NCBI RefSeq assembly: GCF_901000735.1
Contig: NC_081544.1
Coordinates: forward strand, 28,762,095-28,826,094
Direction: 5' to 3'
Origin: Corylus avellana
Lineage: Eukaryota; Streptophyta; Magnoliopsida; Fagales; Betulaceae
Length of the DNA stretch: 64,000 nucleotides
Within the stretch, counting starts at the first letter, position 1. Every line of letters begins with the position of its first letter. This document shows, piece after piece, positions 23,070 to 36,000 of the stretch. A model generated the notes under the pieces. It worked only from the letters and a program-made list of their open reading frames with translations. It did not search any database and was not told where the DNA came from. The position numbers and the translations under genes are program-made.

Positions 23070-24378
23070 GTATGATCCTCTCCTGTCTATGTATGTATTG
23101 GGTATGTGTAAGTCAATGAAAATTTATGTTTGATTGGTTAAGGCTTATTGGTTTTTTTTTTTTTTTTTTTCTTCATTCTTTTGTTTGTTGGATTATCAGA
23201 AGAATTTCGTTATTGGGTATTCATTCTTAGCATTTGAACATGGGTGTGCCGTGTGTGTACGAATCGATTAATTTCCAATTTGATTTCTTGTGCTACTTTG
23301 TTTTTCTCCCATCTTTCTCGCATATTCATTTTTGGTTGAAACCTTACAGCCCGTTTGGTTTGGCTGAACCAGGTCTGAAGAATTCTTCTCTAGTTCTTCG
23401 TTAGATGGAGAATCAATTAGTTTAAGGATCATTTTCGGTTTGGATTTTGGGTACGTTTGGGAGTGCGTTTTCAAAAAAATAATCTGCGATTTTAAACCAA
23501 ATCGCAACTTTAGGGTGTTTGGGATTGCGATTTTAAAAACGCAAATTTTAAAATGGCAAAAAAATCTGCGATTTTCATAAGCTGATTAGAGGGTGCTTAT
23601 TTGAAAAAGTGCGAATTTAAAACAAAATTACAATTTATATTAAAAAGATATTTGACGCACTAGTTACCTTTTTTAGAACGGGAATGAAAAAAATACCAAG
23701 AATACCCACCTAAAATATATTAAAACCCTTATTTTCTCTTTTCTTTTTTTCTTCATCCTCTTTGTCTTGTTTATCCTTATTGGTAATTTGGTCATGAAAC
23801 CTCAATTATATGCTAATGTTATCCAAACACTCAATTGATAAAAAAAGTACTTTTTAGTATGTTTTACCAAACGCCTGTGTAATTTTAAAAAGTAGCGATT
23901 TTAAAAACGTAATTTTTAAAAACGCAATTTTTAAAATCGCACTTATTGAAATCGCACTCCCAAACAGGCCCTTTATGTGTGTTTTCGAAAAGTGTGAAAT
24001 AAATACGAACAACATTTATTAGTTCTTTGGCCATTCTTCTCGTAAAACACGATTATTTATATTTATTGTGAGAATAATGCATTGTAATTAATATTTATTG
24101 GAAGAGTTTCTATTAATGAGATTACCCACCAAACGTGTTCTTATCTTTTTGCATATTTTGTTTTTGAGTTTTCAAGAACAATATCCAAACATTGCGTCGA
24201 GTGCGTGTGAGTGCGTGTGTGTGTGTGTTTTTTCTTGAAGCAATAGGTATGTCGTCTTTTCAATCAAATTCTCAGTAAATTGGGTGGTTAAATAGGCTGT
24301 CCTAAATTATAGATTCTTGAAAGAAATCAGATATATGATTCCTTCCTTAATAAGCTATAAATGTCTCTGGATGTTTAG
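23070..24378 (+). other. Putative 5' UTR intron of the RING gene
   Basis: Donor CACAG|GTATGATC at 23070 and acceptor ATGTTTAG|GG at 24378 bracket a leader intron just upstream of the coding start at 24407. The 5' exon would cover roughly 22920-23069. Inferred from splice signals only. Confidence 0.45.
23449..23971. mobile_element. MITE with GTTTGGGAGTGCG terminal inverted repeats
   Basis: Ends are GGGTACGTTTGGGAGTGCG (23449) and the complement of GGGCCTGTTTGGGAGTGCG (ending 23971), with 13 bp identical. The interior has repeated gcgattttaaa motifs in both orientations, and there is no ORF. Flanking ttt on both sides may be the target duplication, but this is unresolved in T-rich sequence. 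It lies in the 5' UTR intron of the RING gene. Confidence 0.6.
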
Positions 24379-24406
24379 GGTCACAAGACTTTAGAAACCA
24401 GCAATT

Positions 24407-25348
24407 ATGATTCTTAGCATGAGCTTAAATGGATCAAGTGCATGTCCCGAAGGGACAAGAGACTCTAAGAGGAGAACGATGGTATTAGACTTGGACCTTA
24501 ATTATCCGCCTCCTGAGGAGAACACAGCTCTAATTGATCTTCGAGATGTACGACCTCGAGAGAATGAACACTCACAAAGAGAAGCTCTGCTTAATGCCGA
24601 GTTCATTGATGAAGAAATTGTTGTGATCTCCCCAAGGAAATTTGCGGAAGTATGTATTATAGTATTTATGATATCTACCATTTCATGTGAACTTACATGT
24701 TTTTTAACTGAAATGTTCTAAATGGGTTTCTCCTGTTGTTAGGCAAAGAACAATTCTCAAAGAAACCGTTCTCAGAGAAGCTGTGGAGTTATAGATAGGC
24801 TCCATGAACCTGCAGAAGCATGCAGTCATGTTTCAGGTCAATTGGCTCTTTTTCCCCTATATGCTTGTGTTAAATGTGTGTGTATTCCTTACTTATCAAA
24901 AAATAAAAAAATGTGTGTATTCCTTATTCTTGAGATGCAATGATTGCCGAGTTTTTCTCTCTATAGGGCTGTTTCTTTTCTTTTTTTTCCTTGTCATTTT
25001 ATTTGATTGAGGCATTTGCTTGAAAACATTTATTTTGGTGAGAATCAAATATCCTTTTAATGTTAGTTTTCTGTGAGACTCAGAAAGCATTGGATATCAA
25101 CTTTGAGCAATTGACTTCAACTTCAAACTCCCAAAAGTCTCAACCTACTAAATAATGTAATAAAAGGAACTCTGAATGCATGAAATTAACTTTGAGCAAT
25201 TTATCCATAATAACTGTAGCTTGTCCTTCCATTATTGTTCAACTTCACAACTCTAAATTCTAATTAGTGTTTCAGTGTCCACGCTATATCTTAGTAGCTC
25301 TATGCTTGACTGATAAACTGCGTACATGAATGTTTACATTGTTAGAAT

Positions 25349-25400
<52 letters not shown>

Positions 25401-27619
25401 GAGCACCATGATTGCTTACATGCCATTGCCACAAAGTTTATACTGAATGTCAGTCACATCACATGTTTGACTTGTGCTTACACATTGCTCATCCTGACAT
25501 TATTATTCTTTCAGAATCTTGTTATTTTGTTGTGGGTGCATAGTAGCAAGGGCAACATGAGTAGCAGTGAAATTAACATATCGCTGTCAATTTTTGCCTC
25601 CATTTGATAATTTATTAGGAGCTTGTTTTTTTAGCTGCCCTCCCACTCCTCTTTTTATAAGTTCTCAAATGGTGCTCTGCTGTAATCAGTTCCTTAAAAA
25701 TTCATGACTACTTGAATCTTGGTTTCTTTCTGCCATACAAACTATAATGCATTTCTTGGTCCTTTTTTTTAGTAGTCTACTATTCTTCACATCTTTTCCA
25801 ATATATCGAAATGTACCTTGGAATGTGTTGTTCTCCACTTCCTTTCTGTGAAAAAAGTGACAGGTGCATGTGTCAGAAATGCATTTTATATGTTGTTTCT
25901 TGTTATCAGAAGTGCACTGAAATAATTTCTAATTTGTAAATGGACAGAATTAGTCGCTCTTAGCCACATCAAGCACAGAAATCAACGAGGCAAGGCAGTT
26001 CTTAACTGGGAACTTTACATGAACGCGGAAGTCACTGACAAAATCAAGGTCAGTACTGTAGCAATTTTTTTGCTATGATATTGATTTTTGCTTGATTATG
26101 CTGTTATTTATCTCTATATGTTTCTTTCTTTTTCTTTTTCCCTTTTGGGATCTGCCCTTTTTGTTGGTCTTTGTCATGATATACTGATATGCTCTTCAGT
26201 ATTTATTTTTCCCTTATATGAGTTGAAACTTTGAAATTGTACAATTAGCATAAGTTTTAATTAAAATTGTCAAAACACGGGTCTGACTTCTCTTCACGTT
26301 TGACTTATCAGTTGATTTTTTCCTATTATATTCATGCATGAATATGTACATGTGTGTGCATTCAGAGGTACTATGAGATTAGACCTATTATTATATTGGC
26401 TAATGAACGCTAGAGAGTGCCCGCCTCTTCAGAATAGAGTGGCCTGAAAATAAAAAAGAAGGAGAATTTTTTATAATTGAAGAAAAAGGATAGTGTAGGT
26501 CAATGTGTTTCTTCCTTTCTGCTGTTTGATGCCTCATATTTTCACCCCTTATTTAGATTCATTTGGCTTATATTTATTGTTTTCAGCAGATTTCTCTTCA
26601 TCTAAAATATGATTAATGTTTATGTGGACTCCATGATTTGTATCCAAACATTTAAAAAATGACCATTCTTCTCCATTCCACTCATTTTTTATTTGGACTC
26701 CATGATGTGTGTCCAAACATTTAAAAAATGACTGTCCTTCTCCATTCCATATCATCTGTTAACCCTTAGTGATTTTTAGAAACACTGGACAACTCAAAAA
26801 GGAAATTGAAAATGAGAGAAAAATGTTACTAGCAATCGCTGATCAGGTACACAAGTATACTTTATCAGGTAGTGTACAAGGTTTGTTAGGCATCAAGCTA
26901 GTTGATGTTAAAGTTGTTTTTCTTTATGTAGCTCACATGCATGTGTAAACAACATTTTCATGCCATCGATCTCTGTGAACTGGTTGCCTGGGTGGGGTAT
27001 GATATTCTGTATGAAGATCATTTTTGAGGGCCAACTCCTAGTGAAACTTAAAAATGCTGTCAAATGTGTTGAATAATGCCCCATTATTCAGGCACATGTA
27101 TTCCAAGTGATACTCTTCCGGACCATTCATTCTTTTTGATAAGTTTTTTTTTTTTTTTGATAAGTAGGACCATTCATTCTTAAGTATTAAATTATGCATG
27201 ATGGCCTTAAGTTTAGTTTGGATTCTTAGCCTGAATCATCTGACCAGTCATGAATAACTTGCTAAGCATTGGTTGTGACGGGCTAGTTAGAAGTCTTAGC
27301 ATCAGATTCTGGATGTTTCTAATACTAGCAAGTGTACAAGCAATATTGCAATCATAACGTTAAAACTAACCCTTGCAGTTTTTGATGGCAGAAAAGTGAT
27401 GTTCCCATGCCTCATTCTGAACCCCAGCATGAAAGACCTATCTTCAGTTGTGCGATCTGCATGGGCCAGTTGATTGAAGAGACATCGACAAAATGTGGTC
27501 ACATCTTCTGTAAGAAATGCATTGAGGTGGCAATAGCTACTCAGCACAAATGCCCTACCTGTAGGCATAAACTTAGAAAGCGAGACATCTTCAGGGTCTA
27601 CCTTCCAACTGCCAGCTAA
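24407..27619 (+). CDS. Small RING-type E3 ubiquitin ligase-like protein
   Basis: Four coding exons, 24407-24649, 24743-24836, 25948-26048 and 27392-27619, join in frame to 221 residues. The C-terminal exon carries a C3HC4 RING: CAIC, CGHIFC, KKC and CPTC, followed by a conserved IFRVYLP end. RING proteins of this type transfer ubiquitin by recruiting an E2. The N-terminus has VLDLDLNYPPPEE, an LxLxL-type (EAR-like) motif typical of the RNF4/At5g48655-like plant group, then an acidic stretch and AEAKNNSQRNR. EAR function here is inference. No transmembrane segment was seen. Later in-frame Mets (24419, and 24479 just before VLDLDLN) are alternative starts. Introns contain a tail-only LINE insertion and a tandem duplication. 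The possible extra exon at 26780-26846 would break the frame. Family assignment is firm; exact orthology is not tested. Confidence 0.86.
24877..24926 (+). mobile_element. Tail-only LINE insertion (20 bp) with 15-bp target duplication
   Basis: TGTGTGTATTCCTTA is repeated at 24877-24891 and 24912-24926. The 20 bp between are CTTATC plus an A-rich tail, the terminal bases of the LINE family. It sits in intron 2 of the RING gene. Confidence 0.8.
25351..25400. repeat. Compound (CT)n(CA)n microsatellite
   Basis: About 15 CT units followed by about 10 CA units in an intron of the RING gene. Confidence 0.9.
26625..26752. repeat. Tandem duplication, period 69 bp
   Basis: tggactccatgat ... catttaaaaaatgac ... 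tctccattcca occurs at 26625-26693 and again from 26694. The copies differ at a few positions. Intronic, no coding role. Confidence 0.8.
26780..26846 (+). other. Possible cryptic or poison exon in the RING gene
   Basis: A 67-bp interval with an acceptor (TTTTTAG) and donor (CAG|GTACAC). One frame reads QLKKEIENERKMLLAIADQ, a good coiled-coil. Its length is not a multiple of three, and in the host phase it brings a stop, so inclusion would truncate the RING protein. It may equally be a chance open patch. Confidence 0.3.
27120..27181 (-). mobile_element. Tail-only LINE insertion (32 bp) with 15-bp target duplication
   Basis: GGACCATTCATTCTT at 27120-27134 and 27167-27181 flanks 32 bp that read, on the minus strand, TACTTATC plus an A-run plus ACTTATC and A's. 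This is the LINE tail with its terminal motif present twice. Located in the last intron of the RING gene. Confidence 0.85.
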
Positions 27620-30047
27620 TTGAACTTTATACTGCGTGATAGCAAACTGTATGTATTTTCTCTGAGTTCTTGTTAATTGCTCTGCTGTAGGGTTTTTAAT
27701 TACATAGGATCTAATTTGGAATCTATTTGGGAATCTCATATTGGCTTTGTACATCTTCAAAGATTTCCCTCTGGCATCACTCTGCCTCTGCGTGTGTGCA
27801 TGTGTCTATACATGCATTTTGGATATGCTTAACATCTGTTGATGGGAAGAAAGTTTGATTTATGAATGCACCTAATTTTATTTTATTTTATCTTCATGCA
27901 GATGGCTAGGGTTCACCAATGGGTTCAGTTATGGGCAGCTGTGATTGTGAACCTGTCAAGATTACTCGTGTTTGGATCTTGCTAGTGGATATAATGGTCT
28001 ACAGATCCAGCTGGTCCTGGTTTGGGGCTCAAGGCTGGTTCTTCACTTTGCACCAAGTCCTAATGAGATTAAAAACAATGCTTCCTGATTCTTAGGTTGC
28101 AAGCCTAAGCATCTAGTTGTAAAATCAACCTGATTTATGAAATTCCTATATTTAAAATCAGTGGCTATTGTATGTTTGTTAATGTGATTGGGGGTTGTTT
28201 TGTTTCTGGTTTGAAAAAGTGTTATGAACTTATGATGGATAAATGCGAACAGTTTTTGTGTTTTTGAGTTGTTAATGTCTTTGATTTCAAAACAGAAAAC
28301 AAAAGACATAAAACAAAGTCGTTAACAGACATGACATTAATTAATATGCGCAGGATTAGCATGTGATGTTCCTGATTAATATGCGCAGGATTAGCATGTG
28401 ATGTTCCTGTTTGTTGCTTTAACAAAGTCTAGGGCTTGTTTGTTTTTGGGTTTTGTCACGGTTCTCTAACATGCTATATATACCTTGTGTTTATCTTAGT
28501 CACACAAGAAATTTTGCAGAGCATGGCAGGTCATTCTGCGGAAGTTGGATGTGTTTTAAGGTAATGAAGCATTAGGTACTATAGATTGTTGGCTTGGGTT
28601 ATACCGTATTTAGAAGTTAGAACAACACTCTTAAATGTTGAGAATATCTGTTTGATCCTGCCTGTTCGGTTCAAAAGCCAAGTTGATTTCTGTATGTTAT
28701 GGAATTAGTGTAAAGCTTTGGTTGCAGAGGCAGTGCTTCAGAGAGCAATATTGGCATCTTCATGGTTTTACTAGAATAAATCAGTTGGAAACATAAGGCA
28801 GGCTCTGAACATCCTTAGAAAGTTTCAGATGTACAATCTTAGAATATTTGAGAAAAATTCTGAACCCTCAGATTGAAAAAGATCGATCATGTAAGGGAGT
28901 TCAACCTTTATTGAAGAAAAAGGTGTGGTGATGCTTTGAAATTGGATGTGCCACCACTTAGAGCCCTTGTGGAGTACTCCTAGCTGGTTACTAGGCAAAT
29001 GAGGTGCTGGTAAATCATTCTCTTTGCTAAATCCATATTTTGATCTGACTTTCAATGGGACAATATTATGGTTTAGGTTTGGTAAAGGTTTTAGGCCAAA
29101 ATGGTCTAGGAGGATTTTAGTAAATATTAAATGTCACCCCTATGTTTTCACTATATCCCTCCCAAAACTAATGTGACTTTTAAAATTACTACTAGATTAA
29201 AATGTAATAATAATCTAATACAAATATAATGGTAATTTTAAAAGCCACAATAATTTTGAAAATACACAAGGGGACGGAACTCATCCTAGTTGACTTTGCA
29301 CCCCAAGTTCAAGCTAACCCAATAAATTCTCATTAACAATACGCTTCCCCAAGATCAAGAAATTATTCAGTACTTTCTCTATAGACATTAGAAGGAGGTT
29401 AAAAAATCTAAGGCTTTTTGGTTGAAGATTCATTCACGAAATGCTTTGAAAATTCTTGAGAAGCTTTCCGGAAATTGTCTTGAGAACATTTTGCCCATGG
29501 AAATATATTTTTTATGTTAACAGTAAATTTTTTTAAATTGTTTTCTAGCTATCTTGTAAAATAAAATTATTTATAGGGATGACAGCCAAAGCTTTATTCA
29601 TTCACCTTCTTTAGTTCTTTGAAAAAGGGTGGAAGAAATGCAAAATATATTTGGATAAATACTTTTGATGAAATGCAAAATATATTTGGTCCAGAAAACT
29701 GGATAAAAAAGTTATTTAAAAAAAAAATTAATCATTTTACATAAAAAAAAATATATATATATTCTAAAATACATAAACAATTGTGATTGGTCTTCAGCCT
29801 CTTCCTGTCCTAAGTAACACGAGACGACCCTCCCCATGCATTCGGCCGAAAGAACAGACGGTGAGAAAAGAGCGTAGTTTCAGTTTATGGGCCTAGCCAT
29901 CCCTCTTTCTTGTGGGCCAATCCGTGCGGATTTGAGCCCATTAACTTCATTTTGAAATTCCCTCAAAACAAAACGTTGTGAATCCCGTAGTCCTCGTGCA
30001 GCTTAGGGCGGGAGTTTCAGGCATTTCAGTGCGACAGAGAAAACAAA
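27620..30047. other. 3' flank of RING gene and intergenic region
   Basis: Apart from the 35-bp duplication, no ORF or repeat was resolved. An acceptor-like site (cttcatgcag) near 27900 suggests that the RING transcript may have a spliced 3' UTR. AT-rich up to the next gene's leader. Confidence 0.4.
28340..28409. repeat. Exact 35-bp head-to-tail duplication
   Basis: attaatatgcgcaggattag...gttcctg occurs at 28340-28374 and 28375-28409 without mismatch, downstream of the RING gene. Confidence 0.9.
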
Positions 30048-33000
30048 ATGGCAGAACCAATGGAAACCAATCTCTCTTCAGAGCCCCTCGACCTCCATGC
30101 CATTCACAGGTCTCTTTCTCTCTCTCTCCTCTCTCTCTGCGTATAGTGTGTATTTTTTTTTTGTTTTTGCATCTTTTTAATGTCTTTTTTTTTCTTTGGT
30201 TTTTGGTTTTCAGTCGAATAAGAGAGCTCGCAGATCTCCACACATGCAGCGGAGACAATATTACCGAACTAAGCCCTTCAGATTCGGAGAAATTACTGAC
30301 AGACTGCGCTCTCGATCTCGAGGTACTGCTGAAAGTGCCTCCTACATTTTCGTCCATTTCTTATATTAGAATATATTGACGTTGTTAGTTTGAGCTTGTT
30401 GATTTATGCAGAGCAGAGTGAAGCAAATTGTGTCAGAGCGCTCCGATGTTAGTTCCTTAGGGGTTGACGACTTGGGTAAGTCTTCCTATAATATAATGTA
30501 CAAGCACTTTAAGAAAAAATTGATTTTGTTTTTTTAAATTTTTTTTTTTTTTTTGAAGTTATTTTCAAGCGGTAGTAGACTAGTAGTGTCTAATTGTCCT
30601 TAACTTTGAATGATAAATGTAATTGCTTGGGTTCGTTTTTGATGCACTTTTTAGAACAGATTTTCTGGATTTTATAAGGTTAAAAAAGAAATAAAATGAT
30701 CGAAAGATATATACTCAGTGAGCTAGTTTTCTGAAAATCAAGTGAAGGCCTGCGCCAACAAATGAGAAAATGCGCTGCGAAAGGAAAATTTTATATGAAA
30801 TGGTACCTTAGAGAGCCTTGTGTTTTGGGTTCTACTATGGCTAACAAAAGAAGACGATCTAGGTTAATCCAAGGTTGTAAAATTTATTGTGCAATTGTGT
30901 GACCTAGGATAATCCTAGATTGTAAAATTTATTGTGCAATTGTGTCAGGTATAAGCATTTCTGGAAAATAAAAGGGTATGGAGATTATGATATATGGATT
31001 TTATTTTCTTGAGCATTTGTTTTCAAAATCAGTCAATTGGGTTCATTATTTATCAAAAAAAAAAAAAAAAATTATTTTCTTGAGCAACCAAATGTAGGAT
31101 AAGTTCTTTGGGTTCTTATTCATTTTGCCCGTTGTCTATTTCTCTTACTTTCTCTTGGTTCTGAATTGGATCGATTTTAATATAGATGCATACTTGGCAT
31201 GTCTAAAAGAGGAGCTTAACATGGTGGAGGCCGAAAGTACTGAGTTCTCCAATGAGATTGAGATTCTTACTAGAACTAATGTGGAAGGTAAGAGTAGCAC
31301 TGACATTTTACACAAACATGTGCGTACACTTCCTTTTTTGCTGATTAAGTTTGTTTTCTTCTGTTTGCAGATTCTAATCGATTGGAGACAGATCTTGAAG
31401 GGTTGGAATATGCTTTAGATTTTATAGCATCACAGGTCAGTTCTTTAAAATAGATAAATTTTTAGAACTTCTAGTTTGGACTTCTTTGGTGGTAAGAGGA
31501 AGTCATGCTGATCCATCGTTTAACTGAAAGTATGGTCCTAGATTGAGTGGCATCAGAACAGAAGCTGACCCAGATTGTTGGGAGTATGGCTTTGTTTAGC
31601 TGATTTGAGTCGAGTTTGTTGGGAATCCCTGACATTGCATATCAACAGAGACGGACAGTTTCTGTTCTTATTATAATCTGGTATTTATCTTGTTAAGAAC
31701 GTGCCCACTGATGTTACTTATCAAAAAGAGTTCTCACTGATATTGATTTTAAATGTTATGCTAGATTTCATCAACTAAAAACTCTCGCCAATAGTCATTA
31801 CATATGCTTATTATCATAAATTTCTTAGAACATAGTATGCATGTTTAAAAAATAGATTTAATCTGGTAATGTGTAAATTGCTCTTTATTGATGGGCATAT
31901 TTTCTGAAGCAATGTCATTAGGTTTTTGTCATGACTTAGGGAAGTGCTAGCTACATCTGTGTGATACCTAAAATGTACTAGTCAATGTAGTCATCACTGG
32001 AGCTACATGGAATAACTTATATATCCCAGTTCTACCTAGTACACAACCAATATGAGATTTAGTACATGCCCATGTTACGCCTTGACAATCCACCCATCCA
32101 ATATGAGACTTAAGAGAACGCCTTCACAATTCAGGATATCATAGTTTTTGGAGGGATTAACAAATTTTTTCTTCCTTCAAATGAGAAAAGGGAAGAAAAG
32201 TGTAAACCCACTAAGAGAGAGAGAATAGACATAATTTTTCATTATAACATTGACAATGTGAGTAAACATCTTAAATGGGTGTGTCAAAATTTTAATTCTA
32301 GTCATCTCATTATACTTTTGTGTTAAGCTCTTTAAGCTATTTGAACCCTTAACATCTTATTTTCTGTGCCATTTTGTAGGGACTGAAGAAAACTAAAGCT
32401 GTTATTTGCCCTTCATCTGCAGAAGATCAGTTAAATTTGAGGAATGATTGTGTGGATCACAAGTTTGAGGTTTCATTCACTGAATCATTTTATTTGATAG
32501 TGTTTACTTTTTGGCAGTTATTGTAATTTGGATTTGTATCTTTTAGTTGAGAGTTCACAATCCCATTCATTCAAATTCCAAACTTCATGGTTTCTGTATG
32601 ATCTGTAATCGTAATTTGCTTTAACATATCTCATTAGTTTTTGCATGCAATGGTGTGAAAATAGTGTGTGCTAATACACAAAAAATTGGAGCATTCTATT
32701 TTTCATATATGTCATACTTCACTAATCATCTGTTGACCTTGTGGCCATTAATGCCATATAAAGAGATTTGTTTTTACCTTGCAGCTATTAGAACTCGAAG
32801 ATCAGATTGAGAGGAAGAAAAAGAATTTAAAGTCTTTGCAGGATCTTGATTATATGTACAGATGGTAATTCGGCCACTGTGGGCTCACAATTTTTTTTTT
32901 TGCTTGCATTTTATCTTATACACATGCCTTATATATGCTTGTTCTGTCAATTGTTTTAGGTTTGATGCCGTAGAACAGATTGAGGATGTGTTGACAGGTC

Positions 33001-36000
33001 TAAAGGTCATTGCATTCACTGAAAACTGCATTAGGTTGTCATTGCGGACATACATCCCAAAATTAGAAGGCCTTTTGTATCAACATACTACTGAAAACAT
33101 CATTGAACCATCTGAAATGAATCATGAGTTACTAATAGGAGTTCGGGAGGGGACTATGGAGCTAAAGAGTGTGGAGGTATCAGACTATGGATCAAATTTT
33201 TGTGTCTATAAGTCTCTTACTTCTTAAATTGCCATTACGCATTATCCTTTAAATATTGTGCTCTCTTAATTTTTGCACACACTGTAACTTGATTTTCTTA
33301 GTAATAAGAGTTGCCCTTAGCGGCCCAGGATTTCAAGTGTAGGTTCTCACAATTTGTTTCTATGACGCATTATCCATGATTTTGTTTCTTAGTTACCACT
33401 TCCTATGGTTAATAAGTAGTTTTTTTTTTTTTGGGTAAAAAAAAAAAAAAAAAAATTGTATATCAATTCAGCACCAGTCACAAACTTCATTCTGTTTAGT
33501 GGATAGTACCTTATACATTTATTTTTGTACACCTTATTCACATGGACTATAGGCTGGCTTGCTCCTTTAGAGATCAATTTTCCTGATTTTCTTTTTATGT
33601 TCTCTTGTTTTTTCTCCCCTACTTAGTCGCTCTCTTGTATACTCCCTGTGTACTTGAGTTGCGCCCCTCTGCGCTCTTTAATGCATTATTACTTATCAAA
33701 AAACAAACTTCATTCTGTTTATGTCGGTTAATTAATGCTCTTAGTATTTTTGTCCAGATATTTCCGAATGATGTATACATAACTGACATTCTTGATGCTG
33801 CAAAGTCTCTCAGGTTTGTATTCGGTATTTCTCTTTTAAGTTTTAAATATCATTAAGAGCGCAAAACGCAACTCAGGTGCACAAGAAATATGCAAGAGAA
33901 TCGCCTATTTAGACCTTATGCTTCATCTTTTTTAGGTTCACATATCCAAAACTAGCTAAATATCAGTTTTTTGGGGTCAGGGGACCGATTCTATAGAGAA
34001 TGATTGTTTTTGGGATGAAAACCTCATTCCAAGAGTATGAAAGTATACTAATTGTATCTTACTTTCTGTAGAGATGTCAGTTAGAATACTTAAAGCCATA
34101 TAGATTAGATGTTGCGTTATTCTTGTAATGGCAATGCATTTTCTGACTCTCGCTTAGTTAAATTAACAAAGTTGGTTACTATGGGTTAACTTAGGGTGTT
34201 TTTCAACTTGTACCATATCTCTTAACCGTTATTGTAAAACTGCACTCTTGTTAATTGTCTTAACCTTTTCTAGCTATTTGGATTCTAAATCATGCTGCAG
34301 TGTGTCTCTCCTTAGTCTGATTAATGTAAACAAATTTTGGAGCACATACACTGGAAATCCTCATTCTGTAAATGAGCAATCAATGTTATGATCGAAGATA
34401 ATTGTGGATTAAACTAAACTCCCAGTCTGACAAAACTGGAACTGGAAACTTATTTTCGTTCATTGCAGTCTTCTATGGTTTGCATACTAACTTGCTTTTT
34501 TTATCATGTCTTATGTCTGCTGAAGTCATTAATTTTTGAATTCATGACAGATTATCTCTTCAGGCATCTTTCACAATTCATATGCTTCTTTCTTGTCAAT
34601 TACAATTTTGTGAAGTTTCCTTCTAATTCTTTAGTAGTTGTTCTGGTGTACTTGACCATTCTCCTCTTATTAATTAAAACGACTCATTACCCATCAAAAA
34701 AAGAAGTCAGAATATGATAAAGTGGTCTTAATGTTTTTGCCTAGCTTTGCCCAAAGTTTTATAATCTACCTAATATAAGTAATGTTTTCCTCACCTTTCA
34801 AAAAGGGCTAAACAAGGGAAGAAAGAGAAGCTAATTTTTCAAACGAGCTTATTGGGACTCAAGTTCACCACATTTTTGATCCAGCAATCTCAAATTATGG
34901 TTTGTAGGACAGTAATTTGAGTCCCATGTTTATGGTGATAACGGTTTTGCTTAACTGGTGTCAGCTAGTGCCTGAATCTTCAGAAGCCATACTTCGGAGA
35001 CTATTATCCTTCTAGCAATTAAAAGCTTCAGTATCTCAAAACTTTAACTCACGTCAAGTTCATCTCCTGTAACCACAAAATGTCAAAGTTTGACCTTACT
35101 TGATAATATCAATTTTACAGATGATGCTCTGTTTCTTTTATCTATTGTTTGTTATTAGCAAGATCTCTTTCTGCAAAGGCTTTCTGAATGGTTTACTGTC
35201 CCACAAACTGCATTACTTTTCATAAACATGAGATGTTACTTGGTGAAACAAAACCAATCAGCATTTTTTCTGATTTGATTCATGGATTCTACTCTGCAGT
35301 AAGTCTTCATTGCAGTGGTTTCTAACAAAAACACAAGATAGAATTACTCTCTGCACTCTAAGGCGACTTGTGGTAAAGAGTGCAAATAAATCAAGGTGAG
35401 ACTGTTACCTATCACAAGTCTGTGTAGTTCTGATGTTCTGATATTTTGTCATTTGTAGAAAAGGTAAAATTATTTGATCAATTTTCAGTAGACTATACCA
35501 TACCATCTTTGTCATATGGAGTTTTAAACAAATGTAGTTCCTGTTGCAGACACTCATTTGAGTACTTGGATAGAGTTGAGAATATAGTAGCTCATATGGT
35601 TGGGGGAGTTGATGCATTTATACAGATCCCTCAAGGTTGGCCAGTATTAAGTTCTCCGTTGAAGCTGATATCTCTCAAGAGCTCAGATCATTCAAAGGAG
35701 ATTTCCTTAACTTTTCTTTGCAAAGTCGAGGTAAGTGTTATTTTTTCTTTGTTTTTGTTTTGCTTCCACATATTGATTTTTTTAAGCTTTACATTATAGC
35801 TTTCGGATGAAAGAAAGTTCCCCTAGTTTCAAAATTTTGAACTCTAAGAGGATTTGTCCCTACAATAGGAAAATGACTTCATTAGTATAAAGTAGGCACA
35901 TTTTGAAAGACACAAGCCTGCCCATGGTTTCTGGAAAGAGCAATTACCGTCGTTTAGGCTTCTAAGACAAGCATAGACATTCCTGGAGGCTTTGTATCAT

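Noticed and set aside
27901..27990. ATG after an acceptor-like site (MARVHQWVQLW)
   Set aside because: Only about 27 codons and no homology; more likely a 3' UTR exon of the RING transcript.
33419..33455. T-run directly followed by A-run, as a possible hairpin or tail-to-tail insertion
   Set aside because: No flanking duplication found; explained as low-complexity slippage.
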